A DNA stretch of 64,000 nucleotides. It comes from Palsa-851 sp035534435. Lineage in GTDB: Bacteria; Chloroflexota; Dormibacteria; Aeolococcales; Aeolococcaceae. The notes under the pieces are model-generated. The model searched no databases. It saw only the letters and a program-made list of their open reading frames with translations, and was not told the DNA's origin. Made by a program: the position numbers and the translations under genes. Every line of letters begins with the position of its first letter. Position 1 is the stretch's first letter. Shown one piece after another: positions 31,615-40,138 of this stretch. The stretch spans positions 1-64,000 of the forward strand of contig DATLRX010000057.1 in the NCBI GenBank assembly GCA_035534435.1. The letters run 5' to 3'.

Positions 31615-32094
31615 CTACGCCGGAATGTTGCAGGTGGCCGCGATGCCGCGGCGCGAGAAGTACTTCTGGTGGTACTCCTCCGCATCCCAGAACTTTCCGG
31701 CCGGGACGATCTCGGTGACGATCGGTCGGCGGTAGCGGCCTGAGGCCTCGAGCGCGGCCTTCGACGCCAGGGCGGCGGCTTCCTGCTCCGGGGAGTGAGA
31801 GAAGATCACCGACCGGTAGTTGTCGCCGATGTCCGGACCTTGGCGGTTCAGCTGAGTCGGATCGTGGTTCATCCAGAAGATGTCGAGCAGGTTCTCGTAG
31901 CTGACCTTTGTGGGGTCGTACGTGACCTCGACCGCTTCGGCATGGCCCGTGCGATGCGAGCACACGGCCTCATAGCTCGGCGCTTCCGTGAAGCCGCCCG
32001 TGTAGCCGACCTTGGTCGAGACGACCCCGTCGACCTGCTCGAATACTGATTCCACGCCCCAGAAGCACCCTGCGCCGAATGTCGCTGTTTCCAT
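31615..32094 (-). CDS. msrA: peptide-methionine (S)-S-oxide reductase MsrA
   Basis: 159 aa. Catalytic GAGCFWGVE near the N-terminus, GYTGG, EVTYDPTKVSYENLLDIFW, and the QYRS-equivalent block GDNYRSVIF. Reduces methionine-S-sulfoxide. The ATG at 32094 begins the conserved core and follows a CATACT -10 hexamer by 6 nt. Confidence 0.95.
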   Translation of the reverse strand: METATFGAGCFWGVESVFEQVDGVVSTKVGYTGGFTEAPSYEAVCSHRTGHAEAVEVTYDPTKVSYENLLDIFWMNHDPTQLNRQGPDIGDNYRSVIFSHSPEQEAAALASKAALEASGRYRRPIVTEIVPAGKFWDAEEYHQKYFSRRGIAATCNIPA

Positions 32095-32100
32095 GGTCCG

Positions 32101-32106
32101 AGTATG
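32101..32106 (-). promoter_or_regulatory. -10 element for msrA (leaderless)
   Basis: CATACT on the minus strand, 6 nt before the ATG at 32094. Confidence 0.45.
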
Positions 32107-32127
32107 CCTCGATGGTGCCTCAGCCAA

Positions 32128-33402
32128 TCACGAGCCGTGGAGCGCCAGCTTCACCTGTCCGGTGGCATACGCCGGGGGCCAGACGACGACGCTCACCCGT
32201 GGCGCCTGCCACTGCCAGACGACCGCCGCCGCGCGCACGTTCTGGCCGACCTGGCCGGCCGCGATCGAGAAGAGCACGCCCGCGCCGTTGGGAAGGCTGC
32301 CCTCGGGGAGGTCGAGCGATCGAGCGGCTGCGGCGATGCTCGATGCCTCGTCGCCACCGGCACGGGCCAGGACATCGGCGAAGAGCACCCACGCCGCGCT
32401 GAAGCCGGCGATCCCCTCCTCGCTCGGCACCTTCCCGGTGCGCTGTTTCCAGAGTGACGCGAAGCGGTTGTAGAGCGCTCGCGCCTGCGGATCGAGCACG
32501 TCGGGATTGAAGTCAGCTTGCGGCCGGTCCGAGGCGAACACACCGACCGCTCCCGAGCCGAGCACGTTGCCGAAATCCTGGTCGCACTGCGCCATGGTCG
32601 TGCCCATGAACACCTTCACGGACAATCCCGCGGCGAGGAACGCGCGCCGGAACGCGATGCCGTCCTGGATGTGCGACGACAGCACGAGGATGTCCGGCTT
32701 CGCCTTCGCGAGCGCCTGCATCACGGGCGCCCAGTCCGGCGTGTACGGGTTGTACACGGACTCGCCGCTGATGCTGAGCCCTCCGGCCTGGAGCGCTGAC
32801 CGCGTGGCGTCGGCAACCGAGTGCCCGTACTCGTCGCCGGCGGTCACGAAATACACGCGAATCCTCGAGACCGGACCGAGCTTCGGGACGAGCTGTGAGA
32901 TGACGAACTGTCCGGAGTTGCTGCCCAGCCCGGCGCCGTCGACACCGACCCGGAACACCAGTGGCGAGCCCTCCCCGGTCACACGATCTGCGACCGCACC
33001 GGTCTCCCAGTACACCATCCCGTCGGCCGCGACTCCGGCAGCCGCTGGGATCGAGAGCTGTGACGAGTATGCGCCAATCACGGCAGGAACTCCGTCAGCG
33101 TGCAGGCTCGCGATCGCGCCGGGCAGCTGCGTCTGATCCTCGACGTCGCGAACGTCGAGCGAGATCGACCTGCCACCGGCGCCACCCGCTGCGTTGACCA
33201 TCTGCGCGGCGAGCTGGACGCCGAGATACTCGTCCGTCGAGTCCGGCGCGTCGGTGCCCGCGAGCGGGAAGATCGCGCCGATGCGGAGCGGCACCGGGCC
33301 GGCCGCGGCGACCGAGGCGCAAGCCCCCGCGAGCACCGGGAGGATCAGCGCGCCGATCAGTCCGAGTGGGCGGGAGCGCGAGGTTCCTGGTTCCTGCGGC
33401 AC
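32128..33402 (-). CDS. ABC transporter substrate-binding protein, LivJ/Peripla_BP_6 type
   Basis: 424 aa. A signal peptide with a near-lipobox (LPVLAGAC) is followed by PLRIGAIFPLAGTDA, the beginning of the type I periplasmic-binding fold of branched-chain amino acid and amide binders. DVEDQTQLPGAIASL and VPAVIGAYSS match the family's ligand-site strands. No permease or ATPase genes are adjacent, so it is an orphan binding protein here. The GTG start at 33402 follows a TAAGAT -10 hexamer by 6 nt. Confidence 0.85.
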   Translation of the reverse strand: MPQEPGTSRSRPLGLIGALILPVLAGACASVAAAGPVPLRIGAIFPLAGTDAPDSTDEYLGVQLAAQMVNAAGGAGGRSISLDVRDVEDQTQLPGAIASLHADGVPAVIGAYSSQLSIPAAAGVAADGMVYWETGAVADRVTGEGSPLVFRVGVDGAGLGSNSGQFVISQLVPKLGPVSRIRVYFVTAGDEYGHSVADATRSALQAGGLSISGESVYNPYTPDWAPVMQALAKAKPDILVLSSHIQDGIAFRRAFLAAGLSVKVFMGTTMAQCDQDFGNVLGSGAVGVFASDRPQADFNPDVLDPQARALYNRFASLWKQRTGKVPSEEGIAGFSAAWVLFADVLARAGGDEASSIAAAARSLDLPEGSLPNGAGVLFSIAAGQVGQNVRAAAVVWQWQAPRVSVVVWPPAYATGQVKLALHGS

Positions 33403-33408
33403 CGGGCG

Positions 33409-33414
33409 ATCTTA
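33409..33414 (-). promoter_or_regulatory. -10 element for the binding-protein gene (leaderless)
   Basis: TAAGAT on the minus strand, 6 nt before the GTG at 33402. Confidence 0.45.
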
Positions 33415-33448
33415 CCCGCGCCGGTCTCAGGACGGGCACGGTGCGGCG

Positions 33449-34294
33449 CTACGGAACCTCGAGGCCGATCGGCCGCCGTCCGATCGCTCCGGCCGTCGCC
33501 GACGGTCTCGTCCTCTGACGCGCCGCCCAGAACCTTCCAACCGCGTAGGTGCCGGCACCGATCGAGCCGACGAAGAATCCGATCGGGAGGTTCGACAGAT
33601 ACGCGAGCGCGATCGCAGCCCACACCGTGCCGAGCGCGATCAGGACCGAGAGGCCCATCGCCGTCAACGGCCTGTCGGTGAAGGACCGGGCGGCAGCCGC
33701 CGGGCTGATCAGCAGGCTGAAGATGAGCAGGGCACCGACTACTGGCACTGCCATCGTCGTGGTCAGTGCGACCACCAGCAGGAACACCACTTCCATGCGC
33801 AATCGCCCGACTCCGCGAGCCTCGGCGACGTCGGGCATCACCGACGAGAACATCAGCGGCCGGTATGCGAGCAACACGGCGACGATGCACACCCCGCCGA
33901 TGGCTGCGATGGGAACAAGCTCGCTGCTGCTCACGCCGAGCACCTCTCCGAAGAGCAGCGAGAAGATCACGGGCGCATATTCGGTCGTCATGGACAGGAA
34001 GAGCGATCCAAGACCCAGCATCACGACGATCACGAGCGCAGTGGCGACATCGTGGCGTGCCCGCCGTCCGAGTCCCGCGATCGTCACCGCGCCGAGGATC
34101 GAGAATACCGCCAACCCGATGATCGCGTCGACACCGATGAGGCTTGCACCCGCAGCTCCCGCAAAAGCGCCGTTCGGCAGGGCGTGTGCGGCGAACGCGG
34201 AACCGCGCAGCACGATGAAGAATCCGACCACGCCGGCAACAACCGCAACGATCGAAGCCGACTCCCAAGCGTTGAGCATGAGACCCGAGAACAT
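33449..34294 (-). CDS. metal ABC transporter permease 2 (TroD/ZnuB-like)
   Basis: 281 aa, about eight membrane helices. It has the ABC-3 family pattern (GVVGFFIVLRGSAFAAHALPNGAFAG, cut here into the FAAHALPNGAFAG core) and VVGALLIFSLLISPAAAAR near the C-terminus. The ATG shares a base with the TGA of the preceding permease gene (TGATG at 34292-34296). With that permease it probably forms a heterodimeric channel, as TroC and TroD do. Confidence 0.88.
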   Translation of the reverse strand: MFSGLMLNAWESASIVAVVAGVVGFFIVLRGSAFAAHALPNGAFAGAAGASLIGVDAIIGLAVFSILGAVTIAGLGRRARHDVATALVIVVMLGLGSLFLSMTTEYAPVIFSLLFGEVLGVSSSELVPIAAIGGVCIVAVLLAYRPLMFSSVMPDVAEARGVGRLRMEVVFLLVVALTTTMAVPVVGALLIFSLLISPAAAARSFTDRPLTAMGLSVLIALGTVWAAIALAYLSNLPIGFFVGSIGAGTYAVGRFWAARQRTRPSATAGAIGRRPIGLEVP

Positions 34295-35175
34295 CACGCA
34301 GCCTCCGTCGCGCCGGCGCGGACCGCGGCTTTCGAGCGTGCTCGAAACGGAAGCTGCGAAGCGAGGTACACAAGGAAGATCAGCGTGACGACGAAGAAAC
34401 TCACCGGCCATCCGCCGCCACTCGGGAACCAGTAGTAGCTGTCGTACGCGAGGAGCACGCCGAGCCACGTTGCCACTACACCGATGACCGAGGCGATGAG
34501 CGCCGCACGACCCGGTCTGTTGGTGACGCGAAGCGCGGTCGCCGCGGGACCGATCAACAGTGCTGTCGACAGAATCGCTCCGATGGTCACCGCGGAGAGC
34601 GATACCGCGAGCGCGAGCGCGGTGAGATATCCGATACCCACCAAGCGCACATGCACGCCCCGCGCGGTGGCAAGGTCGGAGCTGACCGAGCTGAGGATGA
34701 GCGGGCGGTACATCGCGAGCACGATCCCCGCGGCGACGACGCTGAAGATGACGATGACGGGGATCATCGAGGACGGCAATGTGAAGATCGACCCGAAGAG
34801 GACGTTGACGGTCGCGCCCGTCGTACTCGACACCGTCGTGTCGAGGTACAGCAACAGCGCGGCGAGTCCGAGCGCCGCGCCGAGCACGATCCCGGTTGCG
34901 AGATCGCGTCCGCGCGGGCGCCGGATCCCGATCCACTCCATCACTCCCGCAGCCATCAGGTTCATCGCCACAAACCCGAACAGGGGGCTGATCCCGATGA
35001 GGAACGCCGCCGATCCTCCGGCGGTGCCGATATCGGCCAGCGAGTGACCGGCGAAGGATTGGCCGCGCATCACGGTAAATGTGCCGACGATGCCGGAGAC
35101 CACGGCCACAACGCCACCGACCAGCAGCGCCGTCTGGACCGGCAGGTTGGAGAAGAAGCCTGGCTCGACAATCAT
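34294..35175 (-). CDS. metal ABC transporter permease 1 (TroC/ZnuB-like)
   Basis: 293 aa with eight or nine membrane helices. GTFTVMRGQSFAGHSLADIG is the conserved ABC-3 permease core, and AVTIGAILSTALLIGPAATA the C-terminal helix block. Two different permeases in one operon point to the TroABCD/MntABCD layout and not the single-permease ZnuABC one. Only 2 bp separate it from the ATPase gene upstream. Confidence 0.9.
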   Translation of the reverse strand: MIVEPGFFSNLPVQTALLVGGVVAVVSGIVGTFTVMRGQSFAGHSLADIGTAGGSAAFLIGISPLFGFVAMNLMAAGVMEWIGIRRPRGRDLATGIVLGAALGLAALLLYLDTTVSSTTGATVNVLFGSIFTLPSSMIPVIVIFSVVAAGIVLAMYRPLILSSVSSDLATARGVHVRLVGIGYLTALALAVSLSAVTIGAILSTALLIGPAATALRVTNRPGRAALIASVIGVVATWLGVLLAYDSYYWFPSGGGWPVSFFVVTLIFLVYLASQLPFRARSKAAVRAGATEAA

Positions 35176-35177
35176 GG

Positions 35178-36005
35178 CTAGACCAGCTCGACGATCGATC
35201 CGGTCTCACCGTGCTGGAGAGCCTCGTCGCGACGTCCCGCCACCACGAGGATGCGGTCGTGCACATGGATGACGTCGACGTGGACTCCGTAGAGCTTGGT
35301 GAGCGATTCGCTCGAGACAACTTCAGCCGTCGTTCCCGTCGCGATCCGGCCGTTGGCGACGTAGACGATGCGATCCATCACCGGGAGCAGCGGGTTCATG
35401 TCGTGCGTGGAGATGAGGACGGCGATTCGTTGGTCGCGGGCGATTCGCGCCAGGAGAGCCACAACTTCCTGCTCGCTGGCGATGTCGAGGTTCGCGAGCG
35501 GTTCGTCGAGGAGCAGCAGGCGCGGATGGCTGATCAGCGCGTGGGCGATGAGGATTCGCTGCTGCTCGCCACCGGAGAGATTGCCCACACGCGCATCCGC
35601 AAATCGTGTGGCGTCGACCGCCTCGAGCATCTCGTCGACCTGTTTGCGACGCCCCGCCGACGGCCACGGAAGGCCGAATCGGTGTCCGTCGATGCCGAGG
35701 CCGACGAGGTCACGTGCGCGCATCGGCATGTCCGGATCGAGCGTGATTCGCTGGGGCACGTAGCCGATGAGCGGATGCCGCGATCCACTTGCGACGTGAA
35801 CCGTGCCGGCAGTGGGCGCAATGAGCCCCAGGATGACCCGAAGCAGCGTCGTCTTGCCGGCGCCGTTCGAGCCGATCAGTCCGGTGAATTCACCCGCGTT
35901 GACGTGGAAGGTGACGTCGTGCAGAATCTCGCGGCCGGACAGCGCGACGCTGATGCCGTCGACGGCGAGAACCTCATCCGGCCTCGTGGCGCCATTTCCC
36001 TCCAC
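35178..36005 (-). CDS. metal ABC transporter ATP-binding protein (TroB/ZnuC-like)
   Basis: 275 aa. Walker A GSNGAGKTT, Q-loop IGYVPQRITLD, signature NLSGGEQQRILIA, Walker B LLLLDEPLANLD, H-loop STHDMNPLLPV. The whole sequence resembles Mn/Zn-type ATPases. 2 bp after the binding-protein gene. The metal cannot be read from the ATPase. Confidence 0.92.
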   Translation of the reverse strand: MEGNGATRPDEVLAVDGISVALSGREILHDVTFHVNAGEFTGLIGSNGAGKTTLLRVILGLIAPTAGTVHVASGSRHPLIGYVPQRITLDPDMPMRARDLVGLGIDGHRFGLPWPSAGRRKQVDEMLEAVDATRFADARVGNLSGGEQQRILIAHALISHPRLLLLDEPLANLDIASEQEVVALLARIARDQRIAVLISTHDMNPLLPVMDRIVYVANGRIATGTTAEVVSSESLTKLYGVHVDVIHVHDRILVVAGRRDEALQHGETGSIVELV

Positions 36006-36007
36006 GG

Positions 36008-36946
36008 TTACAAGCTTGCGGTGGAGATGCCGTCTCCCACCGCCCGTTGCAGCGCGGTGACCTCAGCGAGCATCCACGTCTGGTAGGTGAAGCCGGGACT
36101 CGGCATCGTTTCGTACACGCCGATGACCGGAATGTTCGCGGAGTGCGCAGCGTCGATGAACGTCTGAGTCAGCGTGTCGGTCACCTGCTGGTTGTAGACG
36201 AACGCCTTGACCTTGTGCTGCGTGAAGAGATTCGTCTGGAATGAGATGTCCTGGGGCGAGGGATCGACTCCATTCATGATGTCGGCCTGAAAGCGGAACG
36301 GCGTCAGGTTGTCGGCGCCAGCTGCCTCGAGCATGTAGTCCGCGACCGGTTCGGTGGTGGCCACCGGCGTCCCTGCGTACCGCTCCTTGAAGTCGGCGAT
36401 TGCCTGCAACCACGGATTCAGCGATGCAATGAAGGTGGTGGCGTTCTCGCTGAAATACGCGGCGTCAGCCGGCTTCAGTGCCGCGTAGACGCTCGCCAGG
36501 GTGGTGGCCACCTTCGGCATCGTCGTCGGGTCATACCACAGGTGCGGATTCGGAGTGGTATCCGGGAGCCCGAGCAGGTGCTGCACATCGACGACCTTGC
36601 GAGCCTGGTTCGGCGAGGCCGATTCGATCTTGGTCATGTAGTCGTCGTACCCGACGCCGTTCTGGATAACCAGCTGTGCGCTCCCGACCTCCTCGGCAAC
36701 GCTCGGGCTCACCTCATAGGTGTGCGGATCGGTGTTCGGGTTACTCTCAATTGAGATGACCGAGACGTCCTTCCCGCCGATCTGCGCGGCCACGTTGCCG
36801 TACTGGTTCTCGGCGGCCACGACCGCGATCGTCCCCGGCGCTGGCTGGATGGTCGTCCCACCGCATGACGTGGCCATCCCGACGAAGGCGAGCCCAACTG
36901 CTATCCGTGGTCCGCACGAGACGCTCCGCGGACTCGGACGTTTCAT
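36008..36946 (-). CDS. metal-binding lipoprotein of a Zn/Mn ABC transporter (TroA/ZnuA-like)
   Basis: 312 aa. An N-terminal signal with lipobox-like MATSCGG is followed by the cluster A-I binding fold. Ligand candidates are His in NTDPHTYEVSP, His in NPHLWYDP, Glu in TTEPVADYM and a C-terminal acidic residue. The His-rich loop typical of ZnuA is absent, which slightly favours Mn. First gene of the four-gene operon. A large palindrome covers its start region. Confidence 0.88.
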   Translation of the reverse strand: MKRPSPRSVSCGPRIAVGLAFVGMATSCGGTTIQPAPGTIAVVAAENQYGNVAAQIGGKDVSVISIESNPNTDPHTYEVSPSVAEEVGSAQLVIQNGVGYDDYMTKIESASPNQARKVVDVQHLLGLPDTTPNPHLWYDPTTMPKVATTLASVYAALKPADAAYFSENATTFIASLNPWLQAIADFKERYAGTPVATTEPVADYMLEAAGADNLTPFRFQADIMNGVDPSPQDISFQTNLFTQHKVKAFVYNQQVTDTLTQTFIDAAHSANIPVIGVYETMPSPGFTYQTWMLAEVTALQRAVGDGISTASL

Positions 36947-36968
36947 GAGACCGTAGTCTACATGAAAC
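36940..36968. promoter_or_regulatory. 29-bp near-perfect palindrome over the metal-transporter start (operator candidate)
   Basis: On the plus strand: GTTTCATG (36940-36947), AGAC, loop CGTA, GTCT, one extra A (36960), then CATGAAAC (36961-36968). The 12-bp arms match except for that one bulged base. It includes the ATG of the binding-protein gene and the minus-strand -10 hexamer TAGACT (36955-36960), which is 8 nt from the ATG. A metalloregulator (MntR/DtxR, Zur or Fur type) bound here would shut the operon off. Confidence 0.6.
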
Positions 36969-36993
36969 TCAGTATCGTTTAGCCTCAGAACCC

Positions 36994-37725
36994 CTATGCT
37001 GGACTGCCGTAGCCGGCGAGAGCGCTCCCGAGATCAAGCGAGCCCTCCTGCAGCGCCCGCCCGATGAGGACGCCACTGGCACCCGCGGCGGCACATGCCG
37101 CGATGTCCTCGACGCTCCCGATGCCTCCGGACACCATCACGGGCCCGCCGTAGAGGTCGCGGCAGATCTGCAGGCCGTCGAGGTTGGGGCCGCTCATCAA
37201 GCCGTCTCGTGCGGTGTCCGTGTAGACGAGCCCGGCCGCGGGCCAGCGCCGCCACCGGCGCAACAGCTCCGTGGCTGCGAGACCATCCTCGGTCCAACCC
37301 TGCCCCCGCGACGCGCCGGCACGGACGTCGAGCCCGAGGAGCACGCGGCCGTTGGCCGCGGCGCAGATCTCCGCCGCGAGCACGGGTTCGCGCGCGGCAA
37401 CGCGCCCGATGATCACGAGCGATGCGCCGCTCTCGAGCCAGCGCACCGCGGTGTCGACACTGCGGACCCCGCCGCCGACCTGCACGGTGCATCCGGACGC
37501 CACGCTGACGTTGACGACGCGCGCGACCGTCTCCGCGCTCTCGCGAGACGGCAATCCCCGTGCGGCGTCCAGGTCGACGACGTGCAGCCGGACCGCGCCG
37601 TCGTCGATGAACGTGCGCGCGAGCGTCGCGGGGTCCGCGGCGTACACCGTCGGTTGCGCGTACTCCCCCTGCGCGGGCCGGACACTGCGGCCGCCCTGCA
37701 CGTCGATCGTCGGGATCACCAGCAT
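36994..37725 (-). CDS. hisA: HisA-type ribosyl isomerase (HisA, possibly bifunctional PriA)
   Basis: 243 aa, a beta/alpha barrel. The catalytic Asp pair is in VIPTIDVQGG and VYTDTARDG, and phosphate sites are GGGVRS and SGGIGSVEDI. Converts ProFAR to PRFAR in histidine synthesis. In actinobacteria a homologue, PriA, also does the TrpF step of tryptophan synthesis; trpD is in this window but no trpF is seen, so PriA is possible. ATG at 37725 begins the conserved core; hisN lies 84 bp upstream on the same strand. Confidence 0.88.
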   Translation of the reverse strand: MLVIPTIDVQGGRSVRPAQGEYAQPTVYAADPATLARTFIDDGAVRLHVVDLDAARGLPSRESAETVARVVNVSVASGCTVQVGGGVRSVDTAVRWLESGASLVIIGRVAAREPVLAAEICAAANGRVLLGLDVRAGASRGQGWTEDGLAATELLRRWRRWPAAGLVYTDTARDGLMSGPNLDGLQICRDLYGGPVMVSGGIGSVEDIAACAAAGASGVLIGRALQEGSLDLGSALAGYGSPA

Positions 37726-37809
37726 CGCCGGATGCTCCGTCGAGAGTCGACAATGCGCCACAGCGCGCCGGGGCCCTCCATGCGGGGATTCTACGAGCCC
37801 CGCTGGGAT

Positions 37810-38577
37810 TTATCCGTCCGGCGCGCTCATCAGCCGGACCATCTCGTCGTGGAGCCGGCCGTTGGTGGAGATGACGTTTCCCGAGTCGATGCGGTCGGCT
37901 CCGTCGAAATCGCTGAACCGGCCTCCAGCCTCGGCGATGATGACCTGCGTGGCAGCAACGTCCCAGGGGTTGACCCACGCCTCGACCGCGACGTCGATGA
38001 CGCCCTCCGCAACGAGCATGTGGGACCAGAAGTCACCGAGCGCACGCACCACACGGGCGCGGCGCAGCACCTCCCGGAAGCCCGCTTCGCCTCGCCGCGC
38101 CGCGAAGTCGCGGACGTCGGTGCACGACACGTACGCCTCCTCGAGGGTTGGCGTCCGCGACACGCGCATGCGCCCCGACTCGGTGAAGGCACCCTGCCCC
38201 GTGGCGCCCCACCATCGCCTCCCGAGCGCCGGGGCCGAGACGACGCCGCACACAGCGCGCTCGCCGCGCATCAGCGCGATGAGCGTCGCCCACACGGGGA
38301 CGCCGTTCGCGTAGCTCACGGTGCCGTCGATGGGGTCGAGCATCCAGCGCCAGTCCGTGTTCCCCTCGCCTCCATACTCCTCACCGACGATCTGCTGCTC
38401 GGGGCGGAGCCGTCCGAGCGCCTCGCGAAGGGCCTCCTCCGTGGCGCGATCGGCGTCGGTCACCGGGGTGTTGTCCGCCTTGGTGTCGACGCGCAGGTCG
38501 GGCGCGCGAAAGCGTGCGAGCGTGATCGCGTCGGCGATCTCGGCGAGTTCGAGTGCGACCTCGAGGTGTGACTGCAT
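37810..38577 (-). CDS. hisN: inositol-monophosphatase family phosphatase, probable histidinol-phosphatase HisN
   Basis: 255 aa. Metal-binding motifs in order: VGEEYGG, WMLDPIDGTVSYANG and AWVNPWDVAA. This is the Li-sensitive IMPase fold. Such enzymes hydrolyse inositol phosphate, fructose bisphosphate, PAP or histidinol phosphate. Being next to hisA on the same strand, HisN is the likeliest role. ATG at 38577. Confidence 0.82.
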   Translation of the reverse strand: MQSHLEVALELAEIADAITLARFRAPDLRVDTKADNTPVTDADRATEEALREALGRLRPEQQIVGEEYGGEGNTDWRWMLDPIDGTVSYANGVPVWATLIALMRGERAVCGVVSAPALGRRWWGATGQGAFTESGRMRVSRTPTLEEAYVSCTDVRDFAARRGEAGFREVLRRARVVRALGDFWSHMLVAEGVIDVAVEAWVNPWDVAATQVIIAEAGGRFSDFDGADRIDSGNVISTNGRLHDEMVRLMSAPDG

Positions 38578-38625
38578 GTCGAGCGCATAGTGTCGCGATC
38601 CGCGAGTCCCTCGTGCCTTTCTCCA

Positions 38626-38631
38626 TACCAT
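38626..38631 (+). promoter_or_regulatory. -10 element for the Nudix gene (leaderless)
   Basis: TACCAT, 7 nt before the ATG at 38639. It overlaps an upstream ATG at 38630 and so argues for the second ATG. Confidence 0.45.
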
Positions 38632-38638
38632 GGCCCCG

Positions 38639-39316
38639 ATGACCGACGCCGCAATCGCCGCACCCGTGCCCGCGAGCACCGTCGCACTGCTCCGCGATGT
38701 CGACGGAGGCGTTGAGGTGTGCATGCTGCGGCGGCCCGGCCGGAGCAGCTTCGCCGCCGGCGCCTTCGTCTTTCCCGGCGGTGCCGTCGACGCCGAGGAC
38801 GGTTCCGGTCCGGACGCGTACCGCGTCGCCGGCATCCGCGAGGTGCTGGAGGAGGTCGGTCTCCTGATCGGCGGCGCAGCGGCGGGCACGGGAGACGACG
38901 ATCTCGACGTGCGCATCAGCGCGGCGCGCGCTCAGCTCCTCGGCGGAGGGCGCCTCGCGGATGCGCTTGCCGCGCACGGTCTCGTCATCACGCCGGAGGA
39001 CCTGGTCTACATCGCGCACTTCATCACGCCGCCGCGGGAAGGCCGCCGCTACGACACGCGGTTCTTCGGCATGCGTGTCGGCTCGCAGCAGGATGTTCGC
39101 GTCCATGCGGCCGAGGCCGTGGAGGGCGGATGGCACCGTCCCGAATCGATGCTGGCGCTGCAGTTCCCGGAGATCATGCCGCCGACGCGGATGATGTGCC
39201 ACGAGTTCGCGCGACTTGGATCGGTCGATGCGATCCTGACAACGCTCGTCGCCCGCCCCATCGAGGTGACCGACATCACGCCGGAGATCATCGCCGGATG
39301 GATGGGCCTCCAGTGA
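38639..39316 (+). CDS. Nudix hydrolase, NUDT19-like
   Basis: 225 aa. FVFPGGAVDAEDG with a long insertion before REVLEEVG, as in the NUDT19/RNA pyrophosphohydrolase-like branch, whose Nudix box is split. Probably cleaves a CoA or nucleotide diphosphate. Stop codon overlaps the GTG of the MBL gene (GTGA at 39313-39316), so the two are coupled. Confidence 0.82.
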   Translation: MTDAAIAAPVPASTVALLRDVDGGVEVCMLRRPGRSSFAAGAFVFPGGAVDAEDGSGPDAYRVAGIREVLEEVGLLIGGAAAGTGDDDLDVRISAARAQLLGGGRLADALAAHGLVITPEDLVYIAHFITPPREGRRYDTRFFGMRVGSQQDVRVHAAEAVEGGWHRPESMLALQFPEIMPPTRMMCHEFARLGSVDAILTTLVARPIEVTDITPEIIAGWMGLQ

Positions 39317-40134
39317 GCGACACGACGACGCGCGTGCTCGCACCCAACCCATCGGTGTTCACCGGGCCCGGCACCAACACATACCTCGTCGGCGGTGAGC
39401 GCTCGCTCATCTGCGTCGATCCGGGGCCGGATGACGACACGCACCTCGCAGCGATCCTCGCGGCGGCTGCGGCGCGCGGCGCGCGTATCGAGACGATCGT
39501 GCTCACGCACTCGCATCCCGACCATCGCCCACTCGCGGCGCGCCTCGCCACGCAGACCGGCGCACGCGTCCACTGTTTCGATCCGTCGGCAGGCGACGAG
39601 CACGCGGACGTGATGCGCGACGGTGACGTTGTGCACGCCGACGGTGTCGTACTCGTCGCCGTGCACACACCCGGGCACACACGCGACCATCTCTGCTTCC
39701 ACGACGCGGCGGCGCGTGCGCTGTACTCGGGTGATCACATCCTCAGCGGCACGACGACCGTCATCCCTCCGGGCGAGGGCGACATGTCCGACTACATGGA
39801 CTCGCTGCGCCGGGTGCGCGACCTCTCGCCCACCACGCTCTACCCGGGCCACGGTGAGCGTGTCGATGATGCCGCGGCGCTCATCCGGGAATACATCACG
39901 CACCGTGAGCAGCGCGAGGCGCAGGTGCTCGGCGCGGCGCGAGGTCACGGCGACGCGTTCATCCCGATGGACCTCGTTCCCGGGCTGTATGCGGCCTACC
40001 CCGTCGAGGTGTATCCCCTCGCCGCGTGGACGGTCCAGGCGCACCTCGACAAGCTGGTGCGCGACCACCTCGTCGATCGAGTCGACGTCCCCGCGGCATC
40101 CGGCGCACCGCGGTACGTCGCGCGCCGCGCGTAG
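39313..40134 (+). CDS. MBL-fold hydrolase, LACTB2-like
   Basis: 273 aa. NPSVFTGPGTNTYLVG, THSHPDHRPLAARL, HTPGHTRDHLCF, SGDHILSGTTTVI and PGHGERV give the full metal site. The C-terminal helical domain ends in HLDKLVRDHLVDRV. The LACTB2-like branch includes endoribonucleases and thioesterases. Coupled to the Nudix gene. If it hydrolyses acyl-CoA it might serve the adjacent menaquinone cluster as the missing DHNA-CoA thioesterase, which is speculation. Confidence 0.85.
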   Translation: MSDTTTRVLAPNPSVFTGPGTNTYLVGGERSLICVDPGPDDDTHLAAILAAAAARGARIETIVLTHSHPDHRPLAARLATQTGARVHCFDPSAGDEHADVMRDGDVVHADGVVLVAVHTPGHTRDHLCFHDAAARALYSGDHILSGTTTVIPPGEGDMSDYMDSLRRVRDLSPTTLYPGHGERVDDAAALIREYITHREQREAQVLGAARGHGDAFIPMDLVPGLYAAYPVEVYPLAAWTVQAHLDKLVRDHLVDRVDVPAASGAPRYVARRA

Positions 40135-40138
40135 CGTC

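Noticed and set aside
32128..33402. The LivJ-like binding protein as part of the downstream metal ABC operon
   Set aside because: It has its own promoter, belongs to a different binding-protein fold, and the metal operon already has its own binding protein.
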